Position numbers and translations under genes: made by a program. Below are positions 8,746 through 17,490 of a stretch of 64,000 nucleotides of DNA, in pieces (the first letter of the stretch is position 1; each line of letters starts with the position of its first letter). The stretch comes from CAIZGX01 sp964385405. Lineage in GTDB: Bacteria > Bacteroidota > Bacteroidia > Flavobacteriales_D > Sanyastnellaceae. The notes beneath the pieces were generated by a model. It was not told where the DNA came from and searched no databases. It worked only from the letters and a program-made list of their open reading frames with translations. The DNA lies in assembly GCA_964385405.1 (NCBI GenBank), contig CAYLOT010000009.1, positions 30,451 to 94,450 on the forward strand, given 5' to 3'.

Positions 8746-9479
8746 TAGGCGTTGTAGATAAATTCAAAGTCAGCAACCTTCAAAGAAGCACCGCCAATAA
8801 GCCCGCCATCAACATCTTCACATGCCAATAAAGCCTGTGCATTCGAGGCGTTCATACTTCCACCGTATAAAATCTGAATGTCGTTAGCTACTTCTCCGAA
8901 CATTGTTTTCAAAAACGAACGAATATGTGCATGCATCTCTTGAGCTTGCTCATTGCTAGCCGTAACACCAGTTCCAATGGCCCAAACGGGTTCGTATGCA
9001 ATAACAATATTTTTCATTTGTGTTGAAGAAAGATGTCCAATTACTTCTTCAATTTGCTTTGTTACCGTAACAAAATGCAATTCGTTGTTGCGCTCTTCAA
9101 GCGTTTCTCCAATGCAATAAATAGCAGTAAGATCACTGGCTAACAACTGATCTACTTTGCGTTTCAACAATTCTGACGTTTCGTTGTGGTATTGTCTGCG
9201 CTCACTGTGACCAACCAAACTTCCCTTCACGCCTAACGAAGCCAACATGGCTGCAGAAATTTCTCCGGTGAATGCTCCCTTCTCATGTGCGCTGCAGTCT
9301 TGCGCGAACACCGACAATTGCGGATGTGTTGGACACAACCCTGCTAGGTAACATGCGGGCACACAAACGGCGATTGATTTATTGTTGGAAGGAAATTCAT
9401 TCACACTGTTGAATAACGATTTCGCCTCTTCCCAAGAGGTGTTCATTTTCCAGTTACCGGCGATGAGTTTTGAGCGCAT
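8745..9479 (-). CDS. tpiA: Triosephosphate isomerase
   Basis: 244 residues, normal for the family. It interconverts dihydroxyacetone phosphate and glyceraldehyde 3-phosphate in glycolysis and gluconeogenesis. Active-site residues are visible: asparagine and lysine in AGNWKMN, the electrophilic histidine in VGHSERR, the base glutamate in AYEPVWAIGTG, and the phosphate loop YGGSMN...GGLIGGASL. It is the upstream gene of a tpiA-prmA pair, with a one-base overlap. Expressed from the ~285-base intergenic stretch before the serine hydrolase gene, where no clear promoter was recognised. Confidence 0.98.
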   Translation of the reverse strand: MRSKLIAGNWKMNTSWEEAKSLFNSVNEFPSNNKSIAVCVPACYLAGLCPTHPQLSVFAQDCSAHEKGAFTGEISAAMLASLGVKGSLVGHSERRQYHNETSELLKRKVDQLLASDLTAIYCIGETLEERNNELHFVTVTKQIEEVIGHLSSTQMKNIVIAYEPVWAIGTGVTASNEQAQEMHAHIRSFLKTMFGEVANDIQILYGGSMNASNAQALLACEDVDGGLIGGASLKVADFEFIYNA

Positions 9480-9521
9480 GTTCTAAAGTTTTGGCAAATG
9501 TAAGAGAAGTTCAAACAAGGT

Positions 9522-9546
9522 AAGAGAAGTTAAGAAAAGGGAAGAG
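9522..9546. repeat. 25-bp dispersed repeat, copy 1
   Basis: Purine-rich element starting AAGAGAAGTTAAGAAAA and ending GGAAGAG. It matches 24 of 25 bases at 10852-10876. The two copies lie on either side of the serine hydrolase gene in direct orientation. A half-copy (TAAGAGAAGTT) occurs at 9501. Confidence 0.6.
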
Positions 9547-9585
9547 AGGGGAAGACAGGGGAAGAATGTGCGAAGCACCAATAGC

Positions 9586-9631
9586 GTTGCGAGGGCGAGT
9601 GCTTCGCGAGGGCAACATCCGTTGCGAGGGT
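9586..9631. repeat. Three tandem GTTGCGAGGGC-type units
   Basis: Units at 9586-9596, 9603-9613 (TTCGCGAGGGC) and 9621-9631 (GTTGCGAGGGT), with a 17-18 base period and differing 6-7 base spacers. A perfect small palindrome GTGC-GAA-GCAC sits just before, at 9568-9578. The rest of the 9480-9764 gap shows only AT-rich sequence. Confidence 0.55.
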
Positions 9632-9764
9632 CCTGCTGACGAAGGTTGCGTATTGAAATCCAATTTTGAAGACAAAAATGAAAATGTCATATTTCAATAG
9701 TTTAATATAAATATCCTACATTCACCACGTCCACTGCAAGGGACGAACCAACACGTTTTAAAAT

Positions 9765-10796
9765 ATGATTTCAAAAAAGAAAGCGCTTACCGCGGTGCTT
9801 GTTAGTTCTGTGCTATGTAGCACTGCGACGTATGTAATAGTCAATAAGACTTCTTTAAAAAAGGAAGTAACACCTGTGAATGCTGCCGATTGTTCCTATA
9901 ATATCAAGCGTCTGCTCGGCTACGAATACATAAAACCTCTGGAATATGCCGAGCCTGAGAATGAATCGGCATTGTACAATTCTTTCAAAACGAAGGTAGA
10001 TGCGCTTGTTGCAGAAAAGAAGAAAGCGGGATTATTAAACAACGCTTCTGTTTATCTGCGCGATTTCAAGAAAGGAAATTGGATGAGCTTTCAAGGAAAA
10101 GTTCCGTTTCATCCGGGCTCGTTGATTAAAGTTCCCATTCTCATTTCTTATTTGAAATTTGAAGAACATAGACCTGGAATATTGAATGCCCCTGTAACCT
10201 TCGAAGCGGGACAATACATTCCTTCACAGTCGTACAATTCAAAACAAATTGAAGTTGGAAAGACGTATACCATCAAAGAGCTGTTAGAATACATGATCAA
10301 ATATTCCGACAACAATGCGACTTTTTTGTTGAAGAAAAACTTAGACGTCGCACAATTCAAAAAGACATACGACAACGTTGGTCTTGCTGTTCCTAATATT
10401 ATGGATGTCAATTATAGCCTTTCGGCGGAAGATTTCTCAGTTTTCATGAAAGTCTTATTTAATGCGGGATATTTATCCATTGCCAACTCTGAATATGCAC
10501 TTAAGCTTTTATCGGAATGTGATTTCAAAGAAGGATTTGCAAAGGGTCTTCCTGCGGGAACTCCGGTTGCACATAAGTTCGGCGAATGGGGCGACGGTGG
10601 AATGAATCATGAATTACACGAGTCTGGTATTATTTACATTGACGGGGAAGCTTTTCTGCTAACGGTTATGACAAGCGGAAAAAGTATTCCTGAGTTAGCT
10701 AAAACCCTACAAGAAATCTCTGCATTGTTCGATCAAGAATTAGATGATCCGAATAAGGCGAATGGGTTGTTTCAGAAGAAAAATATTCTTCTATAG
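9765..10796 (+). CDS. Serine hydrolase of the class A beta-lactamase fold (membrane-anchored)
   Basis: 343 residues. An N-terminal hydrophobic segment (about 7-26) serves as anchor or uncleaved signal, placing the enzyme in the periplasm. The beta-lactamase/DD-peptidase motifs are in order: S119-L-I-K122 (nucleophile and lysine), S181-D-N183, and HKFGEWGDG in place of KTG. I do not see a clear class A omega-loop ExxLN, so it may be a penicillin-binding or peptidase-like relative and not an antibiotic-hydrolysing enzyme. It is flanked by a direct 25-bp repeat pair and by intergenic repeats, and stands as a single transcription unit. The substrate is unknown. Confidence 0.8.
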   Translation: MISKKKALTAVLVSSVLCSTATYVIVNKTSLKKEVTPVNAADCSYNIKRLLGYEYIKPLEYAEPENESALYNSFKTKVDALVAEKKKAGLLNNASVYLRDFKKGNWMSFQGKVPFHPGSLIKVPILISYLKFEEHRPGILNAPVTFEAGQYIPSQSYNSKQIEVGKTYTIKELLEYMIKYSDNNATFLLKKNLDVAQFKKTYDNVGLAVPNIMDVNYSLSAEDFSVFMKVLFNAGYLSIANSEYALKLLSECDFKEGFAKGLPAGTPVAHKFGEWGDGGMNHELHESGIIYIDGEAFLLTVMTSGKSIPELAKTLQEISALFDQELDDPNKANGLFQKKNILL

Positions 10797-10851
10797 AACG
10801 AATGTGGCGCAGCCACTCATATTGCAGAGCAACGAATGCCTTTTTAAAGTG

Positions 10852-10876
10852 AAGAGAAGTTAAGAAAAAGGAAGAG
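10852..10876. repeat. 25-bp dispersed repeat, copy 2
   Basis: Second copy of the element at 9522-9546, with one mismatch, 56 bases after the serine hydrolase stop. A perfect hairpin GTGGC-GCA-GCCAC lies at 10804-10816 but lacks a following T run. Confidence 0.6.
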
Positions 10877-10964
10877 TGCATTGTGATAAGTTTCTTCACT
10901 TCAAGTTTAAAGCAAATGACCGTTGAAGAATAACAACGGCATTGACAATGGCTAATAATTAACC

Positions 10965-11210
10965 CTAGTGTTGATTTATCTTTTTCAAATAGCTTCTAAT
11001 CAAAAGAAAGAAAATCCAAGCAAGAACAATTATAATCGGATAGAATAGAATTGCTGTTATGACATATAGGTTGTTTCCGATAAAATCATTAGTATCCCAA
11101 GTGTTTTCTGATCTTGCCAACAATATCCAAAAAATAAATACGCTAGCTAAAAGAAATAAGGCTCTCAACGAGTTTTTCAAGTTTAGGTAGTGAAATCTAT
11201 TATTTCCCAT
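10965..11210 (-). CDS. Small two-helix membrane protein, unknown
   Basis: 81 residues from the ATG at 11210; an upstream TTG at 11291 would add 27 residues of low complexity and is less likely. Two strongly hydrophobic segments (LRALFLLASVFIFWILLA and VITAILFYPIIIVLAWIFFLL) are joined by a short polar loop with WDTNDFIGN, and the tail is basic (SYLKKINQH). I do not recognise a family. It lies alone between the serine hydrolase and a hairpin element, so it could be a small inner-membrane protein or a spurious frame. Confidence 0.45.
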   Translation of the reverse strand: MGNNRFHYLNLKNSLRALFLLASVFIFWILLARSENTWDTNDFIGNNLYVITAILFYPIIIVLAWIFFLLIRSYLKKINQH

Positions 11211-11322
11211 TTCGTCATTCAATTTTTCTTGTTTGCAATATCGATGAACAAACCTAGATTTTCTATTGTGAAAATTACGAAGTTCCAACAACGAAGTTCC
11301 AATAACGTAGTTCCTCAGTACC

Positions 11323-11378
11323 CCGGATAGCAGTGGAAAGCCTTTGAGCGAAGCGAGAAGCTTGGAACGAATAGCCGG
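11323..11378. other. Intergenic CCGG-bounded structured element
   Basis: A ~56-base element begins CCGGATAGCAGTGGAAAGCC and ends GGAACGAATAGCCGG. The CCGG ends are complementary, and an inner AAGC/GCTT pair supports a stem. I recall similar 'ccggatag...gaatagccgg' elements in intergenic regions of many Flavobacteriia; that recollection is unverified. It may be a small structured RNA or a dispersed palindromic element. Strand is not resolved. Confidence 0.45.
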
Positions 11379-11400
11379 AAAAGGTTCAGAAATTGGATGT

Positions 11401-11430
11401 AAAAAAAAGGAGCAAACCGAAGTCTGCTCC
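11401..11430 (-). terminator. Rho-independent terminator after T9SS beta-helix gene
   Basis: On the minus strand GGAGCA...TGCTCC forms a 6-bp stem (11409-11414 with 11425-11430) followed by eight Ts (11401-11408 on the plus strand are A). It lies 27 bases after the stop at 11457. Confidence 0.85.
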
Positions 11431-11456
11431 TATTCTTAAAATCTAAACTTAATCTA

Positions 11457-14000
11457 CTATTTCTTAATTACGCGGATGGTAATGTTTGAAGTATTGTTGC
11501 TTAGGTTTACGAAGTAAACTCCGCTTTCTAAGTTTGAAGTGTCGATGGTGTGGAACATGTTTCCTGCGTTCACAGCGAATGCTTCAGCAGAAACAACTTG
11601 TCCAGCCAGGTTGAAGATTGTAGCGTTCATGATACCTGAATCAAAAGAGCTGAATTGAATGTTCAATTCGTTTTCTGTTGGATTAGGGAAAACCATCAGG
11701 TCTTCGAAAGCAACATTTTCAGAAACTGCAACGCTAGTCAAGTTAATGGTGAACGTGTTTGAGCAATCTCCGTTCGTTGCTGTAAGAATAACCGTATAAT
11801 CTCCACCTGTAGCATACGTATGCGAAGGGTTAGCAGATGTTGAAGTATTTCCGTCACCGAAGTTCCAAGAATATGAAGTTGCGTTTGTTGAGTTATTCAA
11901 GAACTGCACCGTGTAACTTCCGTTAGTTTGAGTGAAAGAAGCGTCTGCTGTTGGAGTTGGGTTAACACTAATTAATATCGGCGCTGAAGTTCCTACACCG
12001 TTGCAAGCATCGGCATTAGTTACAGTTACCGCATACAATCCTTCCGTTGAAGCATTAATGCTCTGAGTAGTTTCAGCAAGAGCCGTTCCATTGAAGGTCC
12101 ATGCGTAAGAATCAGCGGTTGAAGCTGAGAGTGTCACTGAAGTACCGTCGCAAATCGAAGTGCTCCCGTTAGCCGAGATAGTAGGGATTGGAGAATCACT
12201 AACATTTACGCTAATGGTGTTTGAAGTAGCTGAACAACCGTTTGCATCTGTATACTCTAAAGAGAAGTCACCAGTCGCAGTAACTGTGATCGCATCTGCA
12301 GTAGCGTTTGTGTTCCAAACGTTTCCACCTACTTGAGAAGAAGTGATTTCAACGCTTCCTCCAGTACAGAAAGAAGTGTTTCCGTTTGCTGTGATAGACA
12401 CAGTTGGATTTTCGTTTACAACTACCGTCAATTGATTGGAGTTTGCAGTACAACCTTTGCTGTTTCTAGCAGTAACGCTGTATGTTCCAGGGGTCGAGAT
12501 GTCCTGAGAAGTACCTAAAGCTCCGTTGTTGCTCCAAGTGAATTCCGAAGATGAGTCAGAAGAAGTAGCATTCAAAGTAACCATTGACCCCTCACAGATT
12601 GAAGTAGATCCCGTAGCTGATACAGTCGCAGTAATTGCATTGTTCATTGCTGAAGAGTAGTCTGCATTTTGTGGATCCCACTCTGCCCAACAAGAAGTCC
12701 AGTCCTCTGAACCAATTGCTCCTCGGAAAGATACAGGAGTGAAGAATGCGTCTTGTAGATATGAATCAGAGAAATCTGCTCCTGAAGACAACTGAGAGTT
12801 AGCCTGAATAGAGAAGTCTGGATTATTCAAGTTAATGCTGTTCCAACCTAACTCGGCACCTGAGTTTACTAGGCTATTCGAATTTGAATTGAAGAAGTTC
12901 GTAATGTTGAAAGCTCCGTTGATGTTATTTGGATTAGCAGTAGTAACAGTCGCTAATGAATCGTTCATTTGAGCAATGACGTTGTTCTTGAAACGAAGAC
13001 TATTAGCTGTAGCGTTTGCTTGTGTGGAAGTGCTCTCGATTAATAGTCCAACCGGATAACCCGCAAACACACTATTGAACGTGCTGCATTCTGTTCTTCT
13101 TCTCAAGTGTAGAGCGCGCTTGTAGTTTGTGTTGATAGTACTGTTGAACAAATATGGTCCAGCAACAGTCACATTTGAGAAGTGAGGTTGTGTGTTTGGA
13201 GTTGCTGTGCTTCCGCTTGCGTCGTTGTCTGACTCGAAGCCATTAGAACCCGATTGGTCTGCAATTTGTGGATCACGAATGCACAATGCAAATTGAACGT
13301 TGCCACGGTACCCGAAATCTGTATCGAAATCATCGTCCCAATTGCGGTAAGAAATAATGTTCTTCACGTTAACGTTACCACCGAACCATTCGAAAGCATC
13401 GTCACCGCAAAAAGAAACCTGAACATGGTCGATTTGTGTCCCGTTTCCGACAGCGCACATAGTGATACCATTAATCTCAGAATTCGGTTGGAAAGGAATT
13501 CCTCCAAACTCAATACGCACATAACTAATGATTCCAGAGTTGTCGTTTGGATTCGGATTCGCACCACCTCCGTAGATAGACCCTACACCACCTTCAACTA
13601 ATGCTTCACCTGCCGCTGTGCCGTTACCTGCGTTAGCTGGAGAGTTAACTGCAGCTCTTCCACAAATAATCAATCCTCCCCAGTCACCGTAACTTCTTTG
13701 TCCGGCCGCTTTCTGAGAGGTCATAACAATAGGCTGCTCAGGCGTACCTTGAGCATGAATGTACGCCCCACGTTCAATAATTAAAGATCCTTTTGTAACA
13801 AGATCTCCTTTGATGATTGTACCTGGTTGAATAACCAAAGTATCGTTAGCTGTAACCTTTACGAATCCAGAAAGGATGTAAATGTTATTGTTTGTCCAGG
13901 TGGTTGTTCCATTGATGTCAATGTTTCCGCTCACCACAATCTGCGCTTGGCTGCTGAATGCTGCCATCAATAGCGCGAACGAGAATAAAAGTTTTTTCAT
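11457..14000 (-). CDS. Secreted beta-helix / PKD / T9SS type A protein
   Basis: 847 residues from the ATG at 14000, chosen because a standard signal peptide (MKKLLFSFALLMAAFSSQAQ) follows. Residues ~25-460 are rich in N/G/D and read like a right-handed beta-helix (TLVIQPGTIIKGDLVTKGSL, DDAFEWFGGNVNVKN). Then come repeated Ig-like modules of about 80 residues (each with SICEG/SICDG/SFCTG and a central W), a PKD domain (YSWNFGDGNTSTSANPSHTY), and a T9SS type A sorting tail (VFPNPTENELN...GVYFVNLSNN). It is predicted to be exported across the outer membrane and attached to the surface. It sits directly after a TonB-dependent receptor on the same strand, so the two probably act together in binding or importing a ligand, not identified here. 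Confidence 0.85.
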   Translation of the reverse strand: MKKLLFSFALLMAAFSSQAQIVVSGNIDINGTTTWTNNNIYILSGFVKVTANDTLVIQPGTIIKGDLVTKGSLIIERGAYIHAQGTPEQPIVMTSQKAAGQRSYGDWGGLIICGRAAVNSPANAGNGTAAGEALVEGGVGSIYGGGANPNPNDNSGIISYVRIEFGGIPFQPNSEINGITMCAVGNGTQIDHVQVSFCGDDAFEWFGGNVNVKNIISYRNWDDDFDTDFGYRGNVQFALCIRDPQIADQSGSNGFESDNDASGSTATPNTQPHFSNVTVAGPYLFNSTINTNYKRALHLRRRTECSTFNSVFAGYPVGLLIESTSTQANATANSLRFKNNVIAQMNDSLATVTTANPNNINGAFNITNFFNSNSNSLVNSGAELGWNSINLNNPDFSIQANSQLSSGADFSDSYLQDAFFTPVSFRGAIGSEDWTSCWAEWDPQNADYSSAMNNAITATVSATGSTSICEGSMVTLNATSSDSSSEFTWSNNGALGTSQDISTPGTYSVTARNSKGCTANSNQLTVVVNENPTVSITANGNTSFCTGGSVEITSSQVGGNVWNTNATADAITVTATGDFSLEYTDANGCSATSNTISVNVSDSPIPTISANGSTSICDGTSVTLSASTADSYAWTFNGTALAETTQSINASTEGLYAVTVTNADACNGVGTSAPILISVNPTPTADASFTQTNGSYTVQFLNNSTNATSYSWNFGDGNTSTSANPSHTYATGGDYTVILTATNGDCSNTFTINLTSVAVSENVAFEDLMVFPNPTENELNIQFSSFDSGIMNATIFNLAGQVVSAEAFAVNAGNMFHTIDTSNLESGVYFVNLSNNTSNITIRVIKK

Positions 14001-14117
14001 GATTTGAATTTGTTTGTACAAACTTCCTCTTAGAGTTTTATAAGAATATGATGAAGCACTTAAGGATTCATTATGCAATTCGAAGGATAATGTTATGTTC
14101 TTTAAGCCAATGTTATG

Positions 14118-16988
14118 TTACTTTTTTCCCGTCGAAGCTTTCACATCTTCTCTGAACTTATAACTCAAGGTCACACTCCAGTAATTTCCTCTGTTGAAGT
14201 ATTGAAGACGTTGGTCATTCGCGCGACTTAATTTACCATCCTGATTCGCATCTTGAAGGAACACAAAGTCTTGTTTCAATACATCTTGAACGCCTGCACG
14301 TACCGAGAATCCGTTCTTGAAAGATTTCGTAATGGCAATGTCTAACATATCTCGAGACATTTCATAGACTTCTGGAATATCAGGAATACCAACAATGGTA
14401 ACACGGGGGCCGATGCGGTTGTACAACACCGTGATTTGCCATCCCAACGAGTCGTTGTCATAATACAACCCACCATTAACAATGTAAGGTGATTGCCCCA
14501 CCATTGGTCTATTGGGATTTAATCCCGAGGCCAATCCCTCCGCGCTCACTTGAATATCTGATTTAATAAAAGAGGCATTAGCTACCACAGTTACATTTTG
14601 AAGAATTCTGTTCGCAGTCATTTCCTTAAGCGACTTTCGAATATCGAATTCAACCCCATAACTGGTTGCTCCCAATGCGTTACCTGGAGCAAAACTGCGT
14701 GTTCCACCTGAACCAACTCCAGGCACGAAATACGGTTCAATTGGATTGTTAAATTCTTTATAGAACAATGCAGCGCTCAGATACTCTGTGTTCGAAGGAT
14801 AGTGCTCAATACGCAAATCCGCATTTGAATTTGTTGCGAAGGTCAAATTCGGATTACCCGTATTAATAAAGTTGTTTTCGAAATCATAGAAACTGAACGG
14901 AGCCAATTCACGAAATTCTGGTCTGTTGACCGTTTTTCCATATGCCGCGCGCACAGTCGTTTTCTTATTCAATGCATAGGAAACGTTTACTGAAGGAAGA
15001 AAGACAAGTGAATCAAGAGTAGCTGTAATCGGAATTCCAGTAATGTCGGCACTCGTTAACACTTGAGCATTTTGCTCCAATCGAATACCACCTGAAATGG
15101 TTAATTTTTCAAATGGCAAAGTAAACATTGCATAACCGGCGTATAAATTTGATGAAGCATGGTACTTATCTGCTCCACGGGTATCTTCATCTAACAAGAA
15201 CCCAGTTGAGTCAGCCATGTTCTCAGGAGCCAAAATATTTGCAATGCTTGTGGTGTCTTTGTTCCAATCGAAATTAAACGCATTGATCACATAACCTAAG
15301 TTACGTGAACCGAAATCACGGTCTTTATCTTCAATGTAGAAACCAGCCTTAATGGTTGCGAATCTTGGCTTCTCTTTATCGGTATTCAGTTGCTTTAATT
15401 TGTGCTCGTAGTTCGCAGCATACGTTCTTACATCTTCCTTCAAATTCATAAACAATCTTCCCGAGAAGAAAGGTTGCGCAACTGTAGTGAAGTAGGCATG
15501 AAAGTTCTCATCCGAGCCATCCAATGGACGCGTGTAACGAATTCGCTTCCAATCTGGATCGTTTCTTCTTGTCTGAGCGTATGCCACTGCCCAATTCAAC
15601 GTTCCCTTATCGTTAAACAACTCGTGTGTCCCTGTTAATTGAGTGTTATACATGCGACGCTCGGTGTAACGGAAAGAATATTCTTGACGGTAGTTACCTT
15701 CTTCCAACGCTCTTCCCGTTCTGAAGGTGTTCGACTGAAGACCGTTCTGATTCAGGAAATTCTTAAATTCAATGAAACTCTTATCAGTCTTGATTCCCCA
15801 ATTGTGAAGAACACCCACGTTTGCGTTCTTCTGATAAATCATGTCATCAAATGCAAAAACTGTATCACTCGTCTGTGTTCCTTCATCGAATACGTTGTAA
15901 TCTAAACGATTCGATTTTTGTCTTAGAGCAGTTCGTGAATAACTAATGGCAGTAAAATTTCCGAATTGAATATTCTCGGTTTGAAATCGCTTACCGAAAG
16001 ACACGTTCACTCTTCTGTCAGGAAGCGCGGCACCGGTTTCATATCCCCATGAATTTGGAAGCGCCAAACTCAAGGCTCTACGTGCTTCCTCGGTGGTAGC
16101 ATTACGGACATTACTTGGAAAATCCGATGGCAAGTCACGTGTTCCATTATCGAAGCCTAAAGCTTCAGAGGATGAATTTACGTTGCTTAAGAACTCTTGT
16201 CCTGTTGTATTCGAACGATAATTCGTAGCCATGCTAACATCAAGAGAGGTCTTGTAATCTGGGAAGTTCTTGGTGTAAACATTAATTGCTCCACCCGCGA
16301 ATTCACCAGGAAGATCTGGAGAAGGTGATTTAAAAATTAAGAAGCGATCGATTGCCTGACTTGGAATAAGGTCGAAAGAAAATGAACGCACATCAGGTTC
16401 CAAAGAAGGTACCAATATACCATTCATCATTACCGCATTGTAACGCTCAGTCAATCCGCGAACCATAACGAAACGATTGTCAATAATGGTTACACCTGGA
16501 ATTCTGCGCGCAACCTCAGAAGCGTTTCTATCTTGTCCCTTTTGAATTTGAACAGCTCCCACTCCACTTACAACTCCTTTCGCTTCGCGCATTTCCATAA
16601 TAACGGCGGCTTCTGTGCTGGTCTTGCGGAAATCTTTAATTTCCACACCACCACCAACCATGAATGATTCCGATTGAAGAACGACATCTGCCTTTATCTC
16701 CTTTCCTGTAGCTACTTCAACACCGGAAATTTTCTGAGTTGCATAAGAAATAGCCTTAATTTCTATGGTGTAATTACCGCCGTTCTTAACATCAATGTTG
16801 TATTCTCCGAAAGCATTCGAGGCCGCTCCGAACGAAGTTCCTTCAACAATAATAATGGCTCCAACAACTGGCTCTGCTGAAGAGTTGAGTACAGTTCCTT
16901 TTATAATAGTTTGTGCGCTAACCGATAGGCACGATAAAAACAACAAAAACAGGATTGATTTTTTTTTCATTTGATCATTCATTTTCAT
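14118..16988 (-). CDS. TonB-dependent outer-membrane receptor with CarboxypepD_reg-like domain
   Basis: Up to 956 residues. The signal peptide is KKKSILFLLFLSCLSVSAQ, and translation may begin at the internal ATG at 16970 instead of 16988. An N-terminal regulatory-like beta-sandwich (about 25-110; IKGTVLNSSAEPVVGAIIIVEG) precedes a plug domain (VQIQKGQDRNASEVARRIPGV, RGLTERYNAVMMNG) and a ~22-strand barrel ending in an aromatic residue-rich strand (YWSVTLSYKF). It moves a ligand through the outer membrane using the TonB system. It is not of the SusC class with a SusD partner; the partner is the secreted beta-helix protein downstream. An ArsR-type regulator is encoded just upstream on the same strand. 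Ligand unknown. Confidence 0.9.
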   Translation of the reverse strand: MKMNDQMKKKSILFLLFLSCLSVSAQTIIKGTVLNSSAEPVVGAIIIVEGTSFGAASNAFGEYNIDVKNGGNYTIEIKAISYATQKISGVEVATGKEIKADVVLQSESFMVGGGVEIKDFRKTSTEAAVIMEMREAKGVVSGVGAVQIQKGQDRNASEVARRIPGVTIIDNRFVMVRGLTERYNAVMMNGILVPSLEPDVRSFSFDLIPSQAIDRFLIFKSPSPDLPGEFAGGAINVYTKNFPDYKTSLDVSMATNYRSNTTGQEFLSNVNSSSEALGFDNGTRDLPSDFPSNVRNATTEEARRALSLALPNSWGYETGAALPDRRVNVSFGKRFQTENIQFGNFTAISYSRTALRQKSNRLDYNVFDEGTQTSDTVFAFDDMIYQKNANVGVLHNWGIKTDKSFIEFKNFLNQNGLQSNTFRTGRALEEGNYRQEYSFRYTERRMYNTQLTGTHELFNDKGTLNWAVAYAQTRRNDPDWKRIRYTRPLDGSDENFHAYFTTVAQPFFSGRLFMNLKEDVRTYAANYEHKLKQLNTDKEKPRFATIKAGFYIEDKDRDFGSRNLGYVINAFNFDWNKDTTSIANILAPENMADSTGFLLDEDTRGADKYHASSNLYAGYAMFTLPFEKLTISGGIRLEQNAQVLTSADITGIPITATLDSLVFLPSVNVSYALNKKTTVRAAYGKTVNRPEFRELAPFSFYDFENNFINTGNPNLTFATNSNADLRIEHYPSNTEYLSAALFYKEFNNPIEPYFVPGVGSGGTRSFAPGNALGATSYGVEFDIRKSLKEMTANRILQNVTVVANASFIKSDIQVSAEGLASGLNPNRPMVGQSPYIVNGGLYYDNDSLGWQITVLYNRIGPRVTIVGIPDIPEVYEMSRDMLDIAITKSFKNGFSVRAGVQDVLKQDFVFLQDANQDGKLSRANDQRLQYFNRGNYWSVTLSYKFREDVKASTGKK

Positions 16989-17065
16989 GACTGCGAAACA
17001 AAAGCAGTAAGATTGATTAGAGTTAAAAAGACAATTATCTTAGAGTTAACATTCGAGCTCGTTTG

Positions 17066-17392
17066 TTAAGCCAATGTTTCGAAGGCTTGAAAGAACTCTT
17101 GAGAAATTTGTTGAAAAAACACCATCGCCTCTTTAGAAATCCAATACTTCGAACGCATACCAAAAATGCGTCCGTCTATTAAACTACTTTTCTTCATTTC
17201 TCTGAGGTGCTGAATAACTGTTGATGGTGACATGCCAGGCACGTCAACTACACGTCCTTCTACGACTCCATGACTTTTCATCATTTCCAACAGAATAGTT
17301 ACTCGAGCAGGGTGCGCGAGTGCCCTTGAAAAATGTGCGAAATCACTCTCCAAGCCCATTGGGACATAAGGTAATTTTGGGTCTTCTTGCAT
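17066..17392 (-). CDS. ArsR-family winged-helix regulator
   Basis: 108 residues, ending in a short C-terminal helix. The winged-helix core spans about 18-90, with ALAHPARVTILLEMM as first helix and MSPSTVIQHLREMKKSSLIDGR as the recognition helix-turn-helix, followed by a wing (FGMRSKYWIS). The cysteine pairs used by metal-sensing ArsR proteins are absent, so it probably responds to another signal or a redox-independent ligand. It lies 77 bases upstream of the TonB receptor on the same strand and is divergent from icmF across a 98-base gap. It may control either unit. Confidence 0.85.
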   Translation of the reverse strand: MQEDPKLPYVPMGLESDFAHFSRALAHPARVTILLEMMKSHGVVEGRVVDVPGMSPSTVIQHLREMKKSSLIDGRIFGMRSKYWISKEAMVFFQQISQEFFQAFETLA

Positions 17393-17490
17393 GAAACAAA
17401 GAAATTTGATTCCTGGAAAGTCAAGATTTCGATAGCGTTAAATAAAAGTGAATCTATCTTTAAGACCTTAACAATCTCGTAACATAAAGA

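Noticed and set aside
9586..9631. Possible CRISPR array
   Set aside because: Units are only ~11 bases with 6-7-base spacers and no cas genes are near.
10804..10816. GTGGC-GCA-GCCAC as terminator of the serine hydrolase gene
   Set aside because: No T run follows on the transcript strand.
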